Source: Globisporangium splendens (lineage: Eukaryota > Oomycota > Peronosporomycetes > Pythiales > Pythiaceae). Taken from it: DNA of 64,000 nucleotides. Of this stretch, positions 41,181-53,563 are shown in pieces. Where the stretch lies: positions 90,104 through 154,103 of the forward strand of contig VFIW01000099.1 in the NCBI GenBank assembly GCA_006386115.1, given 5' to 3'. The notes under the pieces were generated by a model. The model did not search any database and was not told the origin of the DNA. It saw only the letters and a program-made list of their open reading frames with translations. How positions within the stretch are numbered: position 1 is the stretch's first letter; every line of letters starts with the position of its first letter. Position numbers and translations under genes: made by a program.

Positions 41181-42278
41181 CTATGATGAACTGCTATTGG
41201 ACTTGTTTGCTGCGCGCTCCCGCGTTTCCTGCATCGCGAGCCGCATGCGCTCTTTCGTCCGCTCTTTTAATACCTGGAAAAACGCGATGTCGTCTTCTAG
41301 TTCTACCAATAAGTCGTGGTTGATGCCATCGGATTGGGCTTCGCGGTACGCTTTCCGCAAGTCCGCGAGGACGCTGAGCACCTCTTTCAGATGGATCGTG
41401 TCGCGGTCGCGCTGGTCCATGAGTTTGTGATATTCCTGCAGCTGCATCTTGTTCTTTCCCAGGCGAATCGACTCCATGAGCTGGTCTGTCACGACGGTTC
41501 GACACGTGCCACATAGCTGGCCGTCGCCGACTGTGTTCTGTGTATATGTGTTCGCTATGCCGCTGAGGATCTCGAGGTCGGTCGTCGGGTTGGTCGGCTT
41601 CACTATATTCGGATACTGCATGGGGAGCACCGGTACCAGCGTCGATTGCGCGCTTTCGTAGAAACTTGAGAGATCGCCAGCATTGCCGCCAGCAGATGGG
41701 TTCCCACCTGTCGCGCCGCTCGTCGGCGTACTTGTACCGGAGTTTCCCTGCTGCTGTGCAGACGGCAGCTTTCGTTTCTTCACGAGACTCGGCAACTGGT
41801 CTTCGCTGCTGTCCCCTGCGGCGTCGTCATCGTCATCTTCATGTGGTCGCTTATCAAAATCGTCGTCGCGCATGGACATCACACCGCCTCCGCTGTTCCC
41901 ACCGCCGCCATTCCCACCGCCATTGGCGGATGCCGACGTCGCCGTGCCGTCGTACTTGCGCAGCAATAAAATATACCCGTTCTTGTTGTCGTTCGCGTTT
42001 GGCCCTTTCTTGATCGGTCGGATGCCACGGCGGTAGCACTCGGCGCGCAGGTCGTGCGCGCGGTGGCGCTCGTAGGGCTCGAGCAGCCGCCGCGATTTGT
42101 CGCCCACGTCCGGGTCGTTCGACAGCAGCGAGTCGATATCGCCGCCGTTGGCGTGCACGTCGCTCACGAACGCGCTGTTGGCCGCCGCCGCGTGTGCTAC
42201 TGCCGCTGCCGCCGCCACCGCTGCGGCCGCCGCACTCACGCCCATGTTGGCGCCAACCACGCCGCCTGTGCCGTCCAT
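41181..42278 (-). CDS. Poly-Ala, SAP-like, coiled-coil protein
   Basis: A single-exon open frame of 365 residues. The N-terminus is a long alanine-rich tract (residues about 15-35). Residues about 70-110 (RRLLEPYERHRAHDLRAECY, RRGIRPIKKG, then NGYILLLRKYDG) resemble a SAP-type helix-turn-helix that binds nucleic acid. A low-complexity middle with Gly, Asn, Asp and Ser runs is followed by a CxxC pair (LCGTCRTVV) and a C-terminal coiled coil (ELEDDIAFFQVLKERTKERM). I cannot name the protein. A nuclear, chromatin- or RNA-associated role is inference from the SAP-like part. Confidence 0.7.
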   Translation of the reverse strand: MDGTGGVVGANMGVSAAAAAVAAAAAVAHAAAANSAFVSDVHANGGDIDSLLSNDPDVGDKSRRLLEPYERHRAHDLRAECYRRGIRPIKKGPNANDNKNGYILLLRKYDGTATSASANGGGNGGGGNSGGGVMSMRDDDFDKRPHEDDDDDAAGDSSEDQLPSLVKKRKLPSAQQQGNSGTSTPTSGATGGNPSAGGNAGDLSSFYESAQSTLVPVLPMQYPNIVKPTNPTTDLEILSGIANTYTQNTVGDGQLCGTCRTVVTDQLMESIRLGKNKMQLQEYHKLMDQRDRDTIHLKEVLSVLADLRKAYREAQSDGINHDLLVELEDDIAFFQVLKERTKERMRLAMQETRERAANKSNSSSS

Positions 42279-43134
42279 TCTGGTTCGAATAATTCGACCT
42301 CTGTATTGGGGCTAAAGACCTAAGAATCCATTGGGCACATTTCGGGAAGTTATTGTGTCCTGCACGGTACGGTGCTCGAGCTGTTGGCTTCCCGCACTTT
42401 TTACGAGCGCCGACAGACGCATTCTCCCTTGGTTTTGGGACAGACTTATGTTATATGGCATTCTATCACACTCATTATGAAGCAAATGCTCATGTTTGAT
42501 TATCACTTAAAGTCAAGGGGTTAATGCACAAGCGTTTTAAATAAAGTCTACATTTGTGGAAATTGATGTTGCTTTTCAAATTTTTGGTGGTGGAGAGGAT
42601 AGAGTGATGGTCCTTTGAGGCTGTGCGAGTTGAAGTGTGCAGGACAGCAAGGAGCAGGCAGCATTGTGGTGCTTTTGCACTCGCGTACGTGACCTTGTGT
42701 GTATGTGTGTGATTTCTACACGCCAGTCGCAGGAGGGAGAGAGAAGCCGCGGAATTGGTCGAGCGCGCGGTCTCGTGCATGCTTGAACTTGTTTATGCTG
42801 CACACAGGCATGGGAAGGAGAGCGTAGAGGAATGGGAGGAGAAATGCGCGCGCGGTGGCTATTTATTGATCGCGTCGACAGAGACAGAGGTCCGCATATA
42901 GAGGACGGTGGCTAAAACGAGAGAGGGAGAAGAAATCGGAGGGGTCTCGTGTGTATTTTGGGGGTAACGCTGCTGTCAGAATGGCGCTAGGAATGATGGG
43001 TGTGCGAGAGCGAGTGCTGCAGGAAATTGAGACGCAGAGCGCAGAAGGAGCCGCAGCAGTCAGGTGAGCAGAGCTTCGCAGATCGCAGCATCAAGCAGAG
43101 ACACTAAAGGAAGCGTACGCCTCGGACAGGGATC
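42279..43134. other. Intergenic region between divergent genes
   Basis: No confident gene. A short open start (ATG at 42981, 28 codons) ends in CAG followed by GTGAGC near 43063 and could be a first exon of the downstream coiled-coil gene, but I could not join it in frame. Confidence 0.45.
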
Positions 43135-45516
43135 ATGGCGTCCATTCCACCGGAAGTTCAGAATGAGATCACGCGCCTGAAAAATGAGGTGCACGCGAAA
43201 GAAGAGACGCTGAACCAGCTCAAGCTCATGACCAAGGCGTTTGCTGACAATATGCGCGGCGAGCTGGCGACGGAGAAGAAGAAATTCACCGACCTTGAAG
43301 AGCAGCTGAAACACTCGAAAGAGGCAGCGGAAAATGGCACGCAAGCACAACCGATGGCTGAGCTTGAAGCGCTGAAAAAAGAGGTGGCGATAGTGACGCA
43401 TCGAGAGAACGAGCTCAAAGCTAAAGCCAAATCATTTGCTGATAACATGAAGGCACAGCTGCAAGCCGAAAAGGACAAGAGTCAAAAACTGGAGCAGATC
43501 GTTCAGGAAAAACTGCCGCGTTAGCACTTGCCCAAACCACCATTGCATCTTCAAACGCATCCCATGACCTACTGTCACTCGATGATCCACCTTCATCCAA
43601 TAAAGAAGAACTTGTCGCCGTACAAACTCAGCTCCAGGTCACCAAAGAACAACTTGAGGCAATGAATGAGCGCTTGCGTACAGCAGAAGCTATGGCTGCC
43701 CAACGAACCCAAGATGCGTTGAAGGCGCAAACTGAACTTGAATCGCTTCGGTTTTCCAGTGAGCAGCAGCTTGAGCGTTTGCAAAACGGAGATCAGTGAG
43801 CTCAAGTCCAAAGAAGAGAGCCTGGAGAGCTCATTAAGCCAGCAGAAAACTTCCAAGGAAGTGCGGAAGCTGCGTTCGCGGAAGAACACAGTCGCCTTCA
43901 GGAAGCACTTGGAAAAACTCAAGAGACGATGCATCGACTACAGCAATACAAGATTGAGAACGAGCATCTCCAAAAGCAGCTGCAGGACAAAGATTTTCAA
44001 CTCGAGCAACTCGAAAGCTACCGTCAAAAGGCTGAAGAGAATGAAGAAAAAGTAAAAAGGATGACAGGAGAGCTTTCGTCCTTGCAATCGCAGCTGCAAA
44101 CAAAATCAGAAGAAGCAGCAAAATCGTGTACGAAATGCGACGAGCTGAAGATCGAATTGACTGAAATATCTGCGCTCTACGAAAAAGTCAACATCGGAAG
44201 AAGCCAAAGCGACATTCAGCTTGCTGAGGCTCAAACTGCGTTGAGCTCGCTCCAAAGCGTTTAGACGAAGTCTCGAAGCAAAACATGGAGCTTAACGAGA
44301 AGATTTTTCAAAAGGAGTCGGAGGTTAACAATCTCAGGGCAGATGTGCAGAAACTCACTTCGGAAGTATCAGCTCTTCAAGATCAAGTCGATGCTTCACG
44401 ATCTAACAGCTCGTCTCGATGACAGCAGCCAGAATCATTGCAAGCAGAAAAGCAGAATATGGAAGAAGCACTTCGTGAGATTCAAGGAAAATATTCCGAG
44501 TTGCAAAAGAAGAACCAAGAGCTCCTTGCCTCGATTGAATCGGCTAACAAGGATAACAATGAGAAGTGACAAAAGGCAAAGGCGCTTGTGATATCTCTCA
44601 CAAATGAGAAGCAGACTCTGTCCGAAACCAGGAGCGAGCTGCAGAAGGAGGTTGATCGCTTACGTATGGAACTCAATCAGCGTAACGTGGAAAATGAGCG
44701 CCGTCTAAAACAACTCAACGACGAGAACAATCAAAAGATCGCTCAAAGCGCGTCCAACCTTCAGAGCCTGACTGAGGAGATCGCGACGCTGAAGCAGACA
44801 ATCGTGATTGTCCAAGAGTCGGAGAAGAATCAGCAGCGAGCGGAGGAACTGGCAAATGCAAAACGAGAAGTTGAAGACTCCAATAAGAAGCGCCTAACAG
44901 CGAAAGCCGAAACTCAAAAACTCGCGGTTGAGCTGGAAACCGTGCAAAAGTGCCTCAACCATCTTTCAGAAAATGCCAACACGAGCTGTGCGGCGAGCAT
45001 TCGAAAGATGACACAACTGCAGGATCGAGTGAGTAAGGCTCTTCATGTATTAGAGAAGCGCGCTGCAGCTTCTGGTAATGGCAAGAAGTCGCAGTCGGCT
45101 TCAAGCAATCAAGATGATATTGAAGTCGAGGATCTGCGAGAACCAGAGACTGCGTCTGCTCGTGAAAGGGCAACGTCACCTACTCAAGGAGTGGAAAAAG
45201 TTGAGGAAAGCATCGCTCAAGTCAATCAGCGGGTACGTACTTTTGATTATCTATGTCAAAACTGAAAGGGACGATACTAACTTGGTGTACCCTTTTAGCT
45301 CACTCTGCTGGTCGAAGTGGCAGAGAAGCTTTGCGATATGGCCATCGAGCAAAATGAAGTCAACTTGAAAGACGTGGTAATTGACAAGGTGACGCAAATG
45401 TTCACGCAGTGCTTTTCCGAAAAGCTTCGCGGTGCTTACGCGAAGGTCGATAAGGTTGCCGATGGTCTTCTCGACTCCAACCAGAGCAACAACAAGAAGC
45501 CTGGTGTGAAATCATA
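43135..45516 (+). pseudogene. Golgin-like coiled-coil gene broken by frameshifts and stops
   Basis: A coiled-coil coding sequence runs almost continuously but changes frame repeatedly: frame breaks lie near 43521, 43797, 43858 and 44258, and in-frame TGA codons lie at 44420 and 44567. On each side of each break the heptad-rich translation continues at once, so these are not introns. One good intron (about 45232-45298) precedes the last exon, which ends at 45516. The N-terminus carries a repeated motif (KAFADNMRGELATEKKKF and KSFADNMKAQLQAEKDKS). The protein would be a long golgin- or myosin-tail-like rod. The C-terminal part (EVAEKLCDMAIEQNEVNLKD) is not a GRIP domain. Because surrounding genes are intact, decay of the gene is more likely than poor sequence, but assembly error is not excluded. 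Confidence 0.72.
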
Positions 45517-45676
45517 AGCTGGCACCGTGATTCCAGGCTACCATGTTGGCCATCTGCTCGTAAACAAGTACGCCCAGAGTTACGAGCAAACGTGAAGCTC
45601 TAGCATTCTTTTATTCTTTTTCTACGTATTAAATGAATATGTTTTCTTAACGACATTGGTCACTATGAGCACCTCA

Positions 45677-48600
45677 TTAGCCCTCAGCCACTTCATTCGC
45701 AGCATTGACTTCCGTCAGCTCTTCATCCTCGGACGATCCAGAATCTTCTTTCGCAGGAAACAGTTGCTCGGTCAGTCCTGGGATCGGTTGACATTTTTCG
45801 ACGAGAGTGTGCACCAGCACATGGTAAAGCTGTGAGGGACGTGACTCACTTTCCGACGGACTCGCTTGCTTTGTCTCCTCTTCCACCAGAGTTCGCTTCA
45901 CATCACCTCCTTCTTGCAGAGCAGAAAGCCGCCGCGCGATTCCCTTTACATGCTCCAAGATTTCTTCGTGAGCTGACAAGACACTACGGCGCTCCAGCGC
46001 TGCAATCGCAATTTCACCGTCGCCATCGCCGCTCCCAATTTCTGTCTGTCGAAGAAGACCAATGAGAAGATCGACGAGCTCGTCCCACACACTTTGGAAG
46101 CCATCGCACTGGGACAATTGACTCAATTCCTCACAGACTATTCCAGAAATCAACTGCACCATGAGGACGTGAGGACGCAACGCCAACGGATCTTTGACAA
46201 GAGAAGGACGGCGTCTTCTCACCGATGAAGATTTGTTCTGCTTGTGCACTTCCTGATCTTGGCGTTTGTGAAGTGGAAGTTGCTGCTGATAGTACAATAT
46301 GCGCGATGTTATTCCAGGAGCACTTGCATCCATCATTCGATCTATCGCTCCCGATGCACTTCCGTTCAGGATGTCAAAGCCGAGCGGGACAAGCCCGTGC
46401 TGCAAAATCTCCAACCACGATGAAGCTGAGAAGAGGTCTTTCTTGTGGCGGTTGGAGCCGAGCATTTGCTCCACGAATGCAAGCCCATGGGTAATGATTT
46501 CATTCGATGTGTTCGAGGCACTGGGATCTGCGTTAACATCACGGCTCTTGATGTGCTGTCGACACACCAGGACCATTCCGCCAAGAAAGCGCAAAGAGAA
46601 GTCTTCAACATCACTGGGTGCCTCCAAGATAAGACTCGTAAACATTGAGTGCATGAGTTCCATCGTTCGCTTCGGACTCCATTTCACCTTCTTCGTTGGC
46701 GCTGCTAACGCAAACATCAGCATTTTCGTGTAGCAGTCACTGACCGACATTTCATTTCCCTCAACATTCCACACTTGCGAGGTCACCAGATATTCAAGAA
46801 GCCCAAATCCATGGTTTGACGCGCCTGAAACTTCCACGGACCAGCTGATCAAGTTTGTCACGATCAGCCACTGCTCCCGAGAATACTGGAGTGTGCTGAG
46901 AGTAGCAGTGGCTAAGAAGCTCTCCAGTCCCGACAGCATCTGACAAAGGAATGGTCGAATAAGTTCTTCATCGCCACTGATATCAACGAGAGTCCCCAGG
47001 AAATTCAAAACAAGTGCGCTGTTTCGTTCGTTCGGCGTCTTCATCGCCAAAGCAAACACGCCATCAATTGCTTTCTGTAACAGAAAACAAGTGTTTTCGT
47101 ACGAGATTCTTCGCGAGCTTGAAGTGCTCGACAAGATCGGGCGTGCCAGTTCGAGCAGTTGCACGTAGTGAGCGTCCAGGATCTTCAAAACCCCTTCTTC
47201 ATCATCATCATCACAAACGGAATCACTCAGCGAAATAATCTGGGTGAGTAAATGTTCAAACAGAACGCACCCCGCAGAACTCAAGAAGTGAGAAGTCACA
47301 GTCTTCTTGTCGGCAGTATCGGCATGCTTGTGTCCAGATTTCAACTTTCGGCTCGATTTGCTCTCGTTGGCTTGCTGCGGTGAAGTTTTTGGCATTCCAG
47401 TCAACGTCCGGACTACCTCCTCATGGAGAGCTTTGACAACTTCCACGAGAGCTCGAGTCGGTAAGCTGGACAGATCTTGTAGCAGAAACTCCAATCTGTA
47501 AGGCGCTAGCGTCAAGCGAATCCATTCCTCCGTGCCAAATTCAGCTTCGCCATCTTGAAAGGTGGTGTCGTCTCTTTTAGAATCTACTCCCACGACGAGA
47601 TCTTGTGCATGCTCTGCCAAATCAGCAGGGTTGGATGGAGTGTCATTCTCAAGCAAATACTCCGACGACTCCAAAGCAGACACGTTCATGGACGAGCTGA
47701 GAGTTGTGTCAAATGCCGACATCAACCACGCTACCCCGCTGAGGAACCCACCGCCTCCGGAGCTTGAAGACAAGTCTTCATTGTTCAACGCCTCCCTTCG
47801 CTGGAGCTCTTCCTTGTTCTCGTACACCAGCTCAATAAACTCGATCGATTCGTCTTGATTCATCCTCGTGTTGCTAGAATTCAAGAGGCGTGAGGGCAGC
47901 GCTTGGAATTCTCGCAATGCACTTATTGCATGGAAGAAGTACCCCCACGAGTCACTGCTCAGTGAAAGGCTGCAAGTGTTGACCAACTTCAAAATACCTG
48001 CTGTCGCCACAGGTGCACTCTGGTTGCTGCAAAATAACCATACTCCTTCTTCGCGTCCGTTGTACGCCAAAGGATACACGTCTGATGAAAGCAGCGCAGT
48101 AAACTTGCACAGCCGAACAAAGATGGCGTTGAAATGCTCATGCAGTGCCAGGTGTGACGCTGCGGCAGCGCAAAGCACGAGTCCGTTGCATGCTAGCTGA
48201 AGCATACTCTTTTCTGGCACGTAATACGTGTTTTCGCTTGACATACCATCGGGGAACGACGAGCCGCCAGGTCTCGTCTCGCCGTTCTTGCCGTTTGATG
48301 CACTAGCAAATTGCTGAAAGACACTGCAGAATGCTCGAACCAATTGCTGCTGGACCAACTCGAAAATATGGCGATCGTATTGATCACTTGCAGAGTAGTT
48401 GATGTACGGGAGGTGTTTACTTTCAGGCACGTGTTCGTCTTCATCAGCGACGTCATATTCTTCCTCATACACAGAGCCTGAGTGAGCTCGCAGTCGCGCT
48501 TCATCGGAAGATTTCGAAGTTGTTCGTTTGCTTCTCCGGTTCAGGCGGTGGGGAGGATGCTGACTGTTTACCCGACTAGAATCAACGGTAATTTCTGTCA

Positions 48601-51473
48601 GCGGTGCGCGTAGGCTTGCCTGGTGCGGTGGATGGTGCATAATGAGCCGAGAACTCCTTGGATCATTCTCTGCCTGGTTTAGCAAATCCTTCCAGCGATC
48701 ATTCGTCACTTCTCCGTGTTTGCCTCCATCTTCGAAAGTCTTGATTTCACCATTTGCGATCGTATAGTAGAGCTCAGTCAGGAAATCGTCCGGAAGATCA
48801 CGGCCATTCGACACTTCTTTGCCGTAGTTTTTGTTGTTTTTGATAAAATCCTCGAGCTTCATTTTTTTCTCTGGACGAATGTTTGGATTGTGAAGATCCG
48901 TATTCAACATGATCAAACTGAACGAGAGCAGGTAGGCAACATCGGCGGACACCATCAGGAATCGGTCGCGACACTGTTCGTACACTTGAAGCGAGAACGT
49001 GTTCAAGATACGATCGATTTGCTGGGCCTCCCCTGGAAGTCGAAAACTCGCAAGAAACATTCGAAGTGCTGCGACGATATTTTCACCTTCAAAGTTGAAT
49101 GACTTTACGAAGTCAGCAAGCACATCTCGATGGAAGTCCATGGTGTCAGCTTCATGTATCTCCGCTTTCTCAAACTCCTTGACATCTTTACCCATTGCAC
49201 CAAGGTACATTCCGACTGCATTCTTGTTTAAGCCCGGAGGAAGCGAACGCATAAAGGCAGCCAGTGATTTTGAGTCGAGCGGAGTCGGGAGGAACGTGTT
49301 CTGCTGCAGATACTTGATTCCTGCGATAGGTTTTCGGTTGAACTCTTGAATACCATGCTGAAAATACTTTTTGCGCTGACGTCTCTTGTGTAAAGCTTCA
49401 GCAGTCGCGTACCCCACGCTATCACGTGGTGACGTCGGATTCTCTTCAAGAAGTGCATCATCGTTGCTATCGTCTTCGCTCGATATGCTGACTCCACTAG
49501 GTTGCTGACTTGCCAAGTGCGGCTTTGGCTGCTTGTGTTGAGTTCTCAAGTACACCACATACAGCGCATTGAAGAGACCACGCAGTGCAAGTTCTCCGAT
49601 CCCCTGAGCCCACAAAAAGTGACCTTCTTCACGAGTTTCCCGGCAAGCGTTATGAGAATGCTGAACAACTTGCGACAGCAACTCGAAAATATTCTGCATC
49701 AAATCGGAGCGGTTGCCGTCGCAATCGTAGTTCACGTAGAGATCCGGTAGGAGCGTTGCTTCTGAGAGCAGGTCCACAAGGCAGTCGAAAATCTCAAAGG
49801 ATGTAGCGAACAGGCGGGACGTCGATATCATTTCACCCGTAAACTCTTCATTTGCAGCTTCCACGCTTTGTCTGGACTTGCCATCGCTTGCAACCCCTCC
49901 AGTCCGAGTCGCACTGTTTTGTTTACTGCTGGCAACGCTTGGGAAGTTTGGACTCGTGACATCCAAATTCGCGATCGTCCAGTGCAGCGTGTGGCCAAAC
50001 ATACCGTTAAAGATTGCTTCCATCTGCATTTTCAGTACCGACCGAAGCTTGGACCACAACAAGCGAATGATCTCGAGACACAGGACTGGAATTTTCGTAT
50101 CAGACGATGCCCTATAAGTAAGTGAAACAGACAAGAGTGAGGATCGTCTTTAGCGACAGCTCAGCGATATCAGGAAGCAAAATAAACTTTACCCCAGGCG
50201 GCAGAATCGAAGTAGCCCACTGCACAGATCGTCCTTGATAAATAGCATGAGCGAAGGAACTTGCGTGATTTGCTGTGCATCACACGACAGCAGCGCTGTG
50301 TGTAAGAGACCGAACGCCAGCAACACTTCGCGTCGACTCGACGCAACAGAAGTTCCCGCGCTGCGCTGGTGGAGCTTCTGGCAGAAAAAGCCAACGATCT
50401 TCACAGCGCACGGCAAGCCGAACCCGGGTGACTTTGTCGACGAATCCGCATACACCGAGGAGCTCGTAAAGATGAACTTGATGGCATCGTGCAGCGAGTT
50501 GGTCGCGGCCGAGCGCAGCGCGAGCGTGATATGCGGCTAGTTGTCCAAGTTGCCAGAACAAACAGTGGTTATGAGATTAAACATAGGACACATGCATAAT
50601 ATTGATAACAATACTTACATCGTTGCGATGCGCTCGACTGAGCGCATACAGCGATTCCACGAGCTGCCACATTGAGTGATCTGAGAGGTAGGGGGCCGCT
50701 TGCGACAGCACCACCGCATGCAGCACATCCACGACCATCACGATCACTTTTTGATCGCTTTCCGCGTTCGTCTCCTGGAAGCGGCATTGGCTCACCGCGT
50801 CCACAATGTCCGACACCGCGTCGGCGACCGCGTCCGCGTCTCTCACTTGTGACCAGGGCCACGCCATGAGGAAATTGCGCACTGCCTCCAGCGCTGTGCC
50901 AGTGAGGGTACTGCTCGTGTGCTCATGGCGAATGAGATCGAGAAACGGTCGAAGTACGATCGCGGGGTTCAACTCGGCCAGATCTGCGTACATGCACACA
51001 GACAAGTATCAGCATTAATCTGTAATCCAAACATATTGACAGGGAGAGCGAAATAGCGACAAGCAGAAGCACTGAAGAAACGCACTCTCACAGCGCTGCA
51101 CTCGCGCGCGGATCAACTGGAAGTTCTGGAAAATGACCAACTCTCCATCCTAACACAGCAGCAATACACATTACCCAGCCTCATTAGAACATACATACCG
51201 GTCTTCCATTTCGGATAACGACACAATGGAGCCGCGGATGCGCACCTCAACCTGTTGGCTGTCGGTCTTGTTGAGCAGCAGCCCGTAGCGGCGCCTGGCG
51301 ACGCTGAGCACGCGCTGGAGGTCGCCCAGCAGCACACAGCGCGCGACCATTTTCGCGTCCTGACAGGCTTTGCAGTCTGAAACCTGCGTGGCAGCTGCAG
51401 GAAACCTCTCAAACAGCATGTCAAAGCGCATGTTGAACAGATCGGGTCTAGTGATCGGCGGGTTTGGGTTCAC
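45677..51473 (-). CDS. GBF1/GNOM-type SEC7 ARF guanine-nucleotide exchange factor
   Basis: A large gene whose main exon (45677 to about 50110) encodes about 1,480 residues, preceded by several small exons back to about 51.43-51.47 kb. The SEC7 domain (about 49.27-48.7 kb) has the glutamate finger in FRLPGEAQQIDRI and the motif IMLNTDLHNPN. Upstream exons carry DCB/HUS-type segments (GELVIFQNFQLIRARVQRC, LRPFLDLIRHEHTSSTLTGT), and the long C-terminus holds HDS-type helices. Such proteins activate ARF GTPases at the Golgi to recruit COPI. At the position that is Tyr in brefeldin-sensitive GEFs there is Phe (LLSFSLIML), while the following Met is kept. The start is either 51473 or the ATG at 51431; I cannot decide between them. 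Confidence 0.9.
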
Positions 51474-52088
51474 GGGTCAAGTGGGTTGGAAACAGAGTGC
51501 TGAGGGATTTTAAACGCATGTATTTTATTCAATGAGCGGTTACGTGGACGGTTGGTTGGTTGGTGGGAAGAGGTGCGGGGTTACGCTTTCTTGCCGAGAT
51601 CGCAGGTTGCTTGGCTCATTGACGCAAAGGCGCTGAAGGCGGAAGGCGGAAGGCGGAAGGCGGAAGGCGAGCAGCTCCGTTGTGGACGCTGTCGTTGTGA
51701 TCGAGAGCTTTGTGTTGTGTATGCGCATGGACCAATATGCGTGGTGGTGTATCTCTGCGTGTGTGTATGTATTTGTTTGAAGTGGACGGAATGAAGATGA
51801 TTATACGTAATCCGTGAAAGCGTCATGCAACCGTTATGGTCTGAAGGCGCTTCTGTGAGCTTTACATTTTGTCATAGTTACACTGACCATCCACCAGTAC
51901 GTGCATGCATTTATATCATTCAGAGTAGCAGAGTATTACAAAGAAGCGGCATGGCATGCGCGATTAGTTTATGTCAGGCGAGCTGGACCTGCAGCGAGTG
52001 CCATTTTCGCGTTAGCCCATTTGCAAAGGAACCCTATGGCTTAACAAGAAGAACTATAAACATTTTGCCAGGAGCGTTTCTGTTTGCA
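51474..52088. other. Intergenic region with a heptamer repeat
   Basis: About 600 bp between the GEF start and the 3' end of the next minus-strand gene. It contains a short tandem repeat of GGCGGAA (51638-51669) and a GGTT repeat (51550-51562). No gene is supported. Confidence 0.6.
51638..51669. repeat. GGCGGAA tandem heptamer, about 4.5 copies
   Basis: The heptamer repeats in direct tandem without interruption. It is a minisatellite-like tract and does not code for an evident protein. Confidence 0.9.
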
Positions 52089-53422
52089 TTAGTCGCTGTT
52101 GTAGGACACGTGCACAGTCGCGTGGGTCGAGAACCGGGAGCCAACGTCCATCTTGAACATGTAGTCGCCTCGCTCTTGCTGTGGACTATTTGAGAACAGA
52201 CAGCTCGTGCGCAGGAGACCGGTGCGAGCGACGAACCGAATGTTGTCAAATGCCCAGGACGTAGCTCGCTGCCACCGCCGCAACGTTGTGAATGCGGCCA
52301 GCCGAGAGCACATCAACCATTGCCGCCAGCGCTGCAGGAAAGAGAGGAAACATACCAGTTAAATATCCAACTTAAGTCGACGTGTAAAGAATGGTTCAGC
52401 AGTGAGCTTACCATCTTTGGCGTTGGCATCCATGATGAAAGCACGAGACCCAGGAACCCAGGCTTGCAGATCTTTGGCTCTTCATCCAGCACTGGGTTTG
52501 TGTACAGCAGGCGCATCTTCTGGCGATATCCAAAGAGACGAAGCGAGCGCTTCCGCTGCAGAATGGACTTGAGGCATCGTGCCACCAACCGCTGGCGATG
52601 GATCGTGTCGCAGAGCTCGTGGAATGGAAGAATGCGTCCAGCTTCGGCAAAGAGATACTGCGCTGTCTTCAAATCCACGCCTTCCTCCGCATACTCGTCA
52701 AAGAGGCGGCTGTAGCCTCGTATTTTCTTCAAACCTTCCCACTCCATCGGTATCTTGAGCACGCGAAGGTCGTCTTCCAGCGGCGAGTCTTGCTCAATGG
52801 CTTCGCGGCACAAGATGAACCCTGGGAACGTGAGTCGCAGATGCGCATCCATGTCGAAGAGGTCGCTCATGTACATGAGCCAGACCTCCGGGTGGTCTGC
52901 GAACGCGCGGATATCTGGCCGATCACGTTCTTACTCGAGCGCAGTGAGGTACTCGAGGAACTCGCTGTAGCTCCACGCGCCGTCCTCGTCCATGTCAAAG
53001 CGCTCGAACACGATTGCGCACTTCTCTCTGTTGAGCACCGAGATTCGCCACTCGAGCCGGTGCTCGTCTGGCGGATCGAACTCAAAGCGCAGCTGCTTCT
53101 CACGACACAGCCATGTCTACGATATTTGGACCTTGTGGCACCGGAAAAGCCGATCGTGGACGGATGTGCTCGGGCAGTCCGGCGGTAGCAGCTCGAGAAA
53201 GTACGCCGAGTCGCAGCCGTTGGTGACGGCGCCAGCGTCGCGCAGCGAGTTGACGACCGTGCACAGCTTGCTCTTGACCTCGTGTCTGCGCTCCTCGAGC
53301 GCCACGAGGTTCGCGGCCTTCGTGCCCGCGGCTTCGTCCTCGTCGTCATCGCTGCCAGTCCGACGGTGCTCCATGTTGGCGCATCTTGGTGTCGTGGCTC
53401 TTCGCGATCTTTTTGTTGCCAT
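52089..53422 (-). pseudogene. EF-hand protein gene with two in-frame stop codons
   Basis: Reading one frame from the ATG at 53422 gives an acidic N-terminus, then LEERRHEVKSKLCTVVNSLR, an EF-hand with a canonical loop (DMDEDGAWSYSEFL), a second degenerate hand region (SDLFDMDAHLRLTFPGFILC) and a helical C-terminal part. A good intron (about 52333-52411) joins to the last exon, which ends at 52089. Two stops interrupt this frame: TAG at 53117-53119 and TAA at 52931-52933. The reading frame is the same before and after each, and the GT-AG options that would remove them are only 15-36 bases long or shift frame. The gene is therefore probably inactive in this copy, or the stops are read through or are sequence errors. 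By its EF-hand it would be a calcium sensor. Confidence 0.68.
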
Positions 53423-53563
53423 TTACGAATTTTAAGCCAATAATATCTAATTATTGACATAATATCAGATGTAGAGAGTTTTTATTGGTCGAAAAGAGCG
53501 CTTGAAGGAACGGAAGGGAGGAACGCGGCATTTTTGGAATATTCGACCAAGAGAACGAACGAA

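Noticed and set aside
43521..44569. Introns as an explanation for the frame changes in the coiled-coil gene
   Set aside because: Coding character continues on both sides of each break with no gap large enough for an intron and no GT-AG pair that restores frame.
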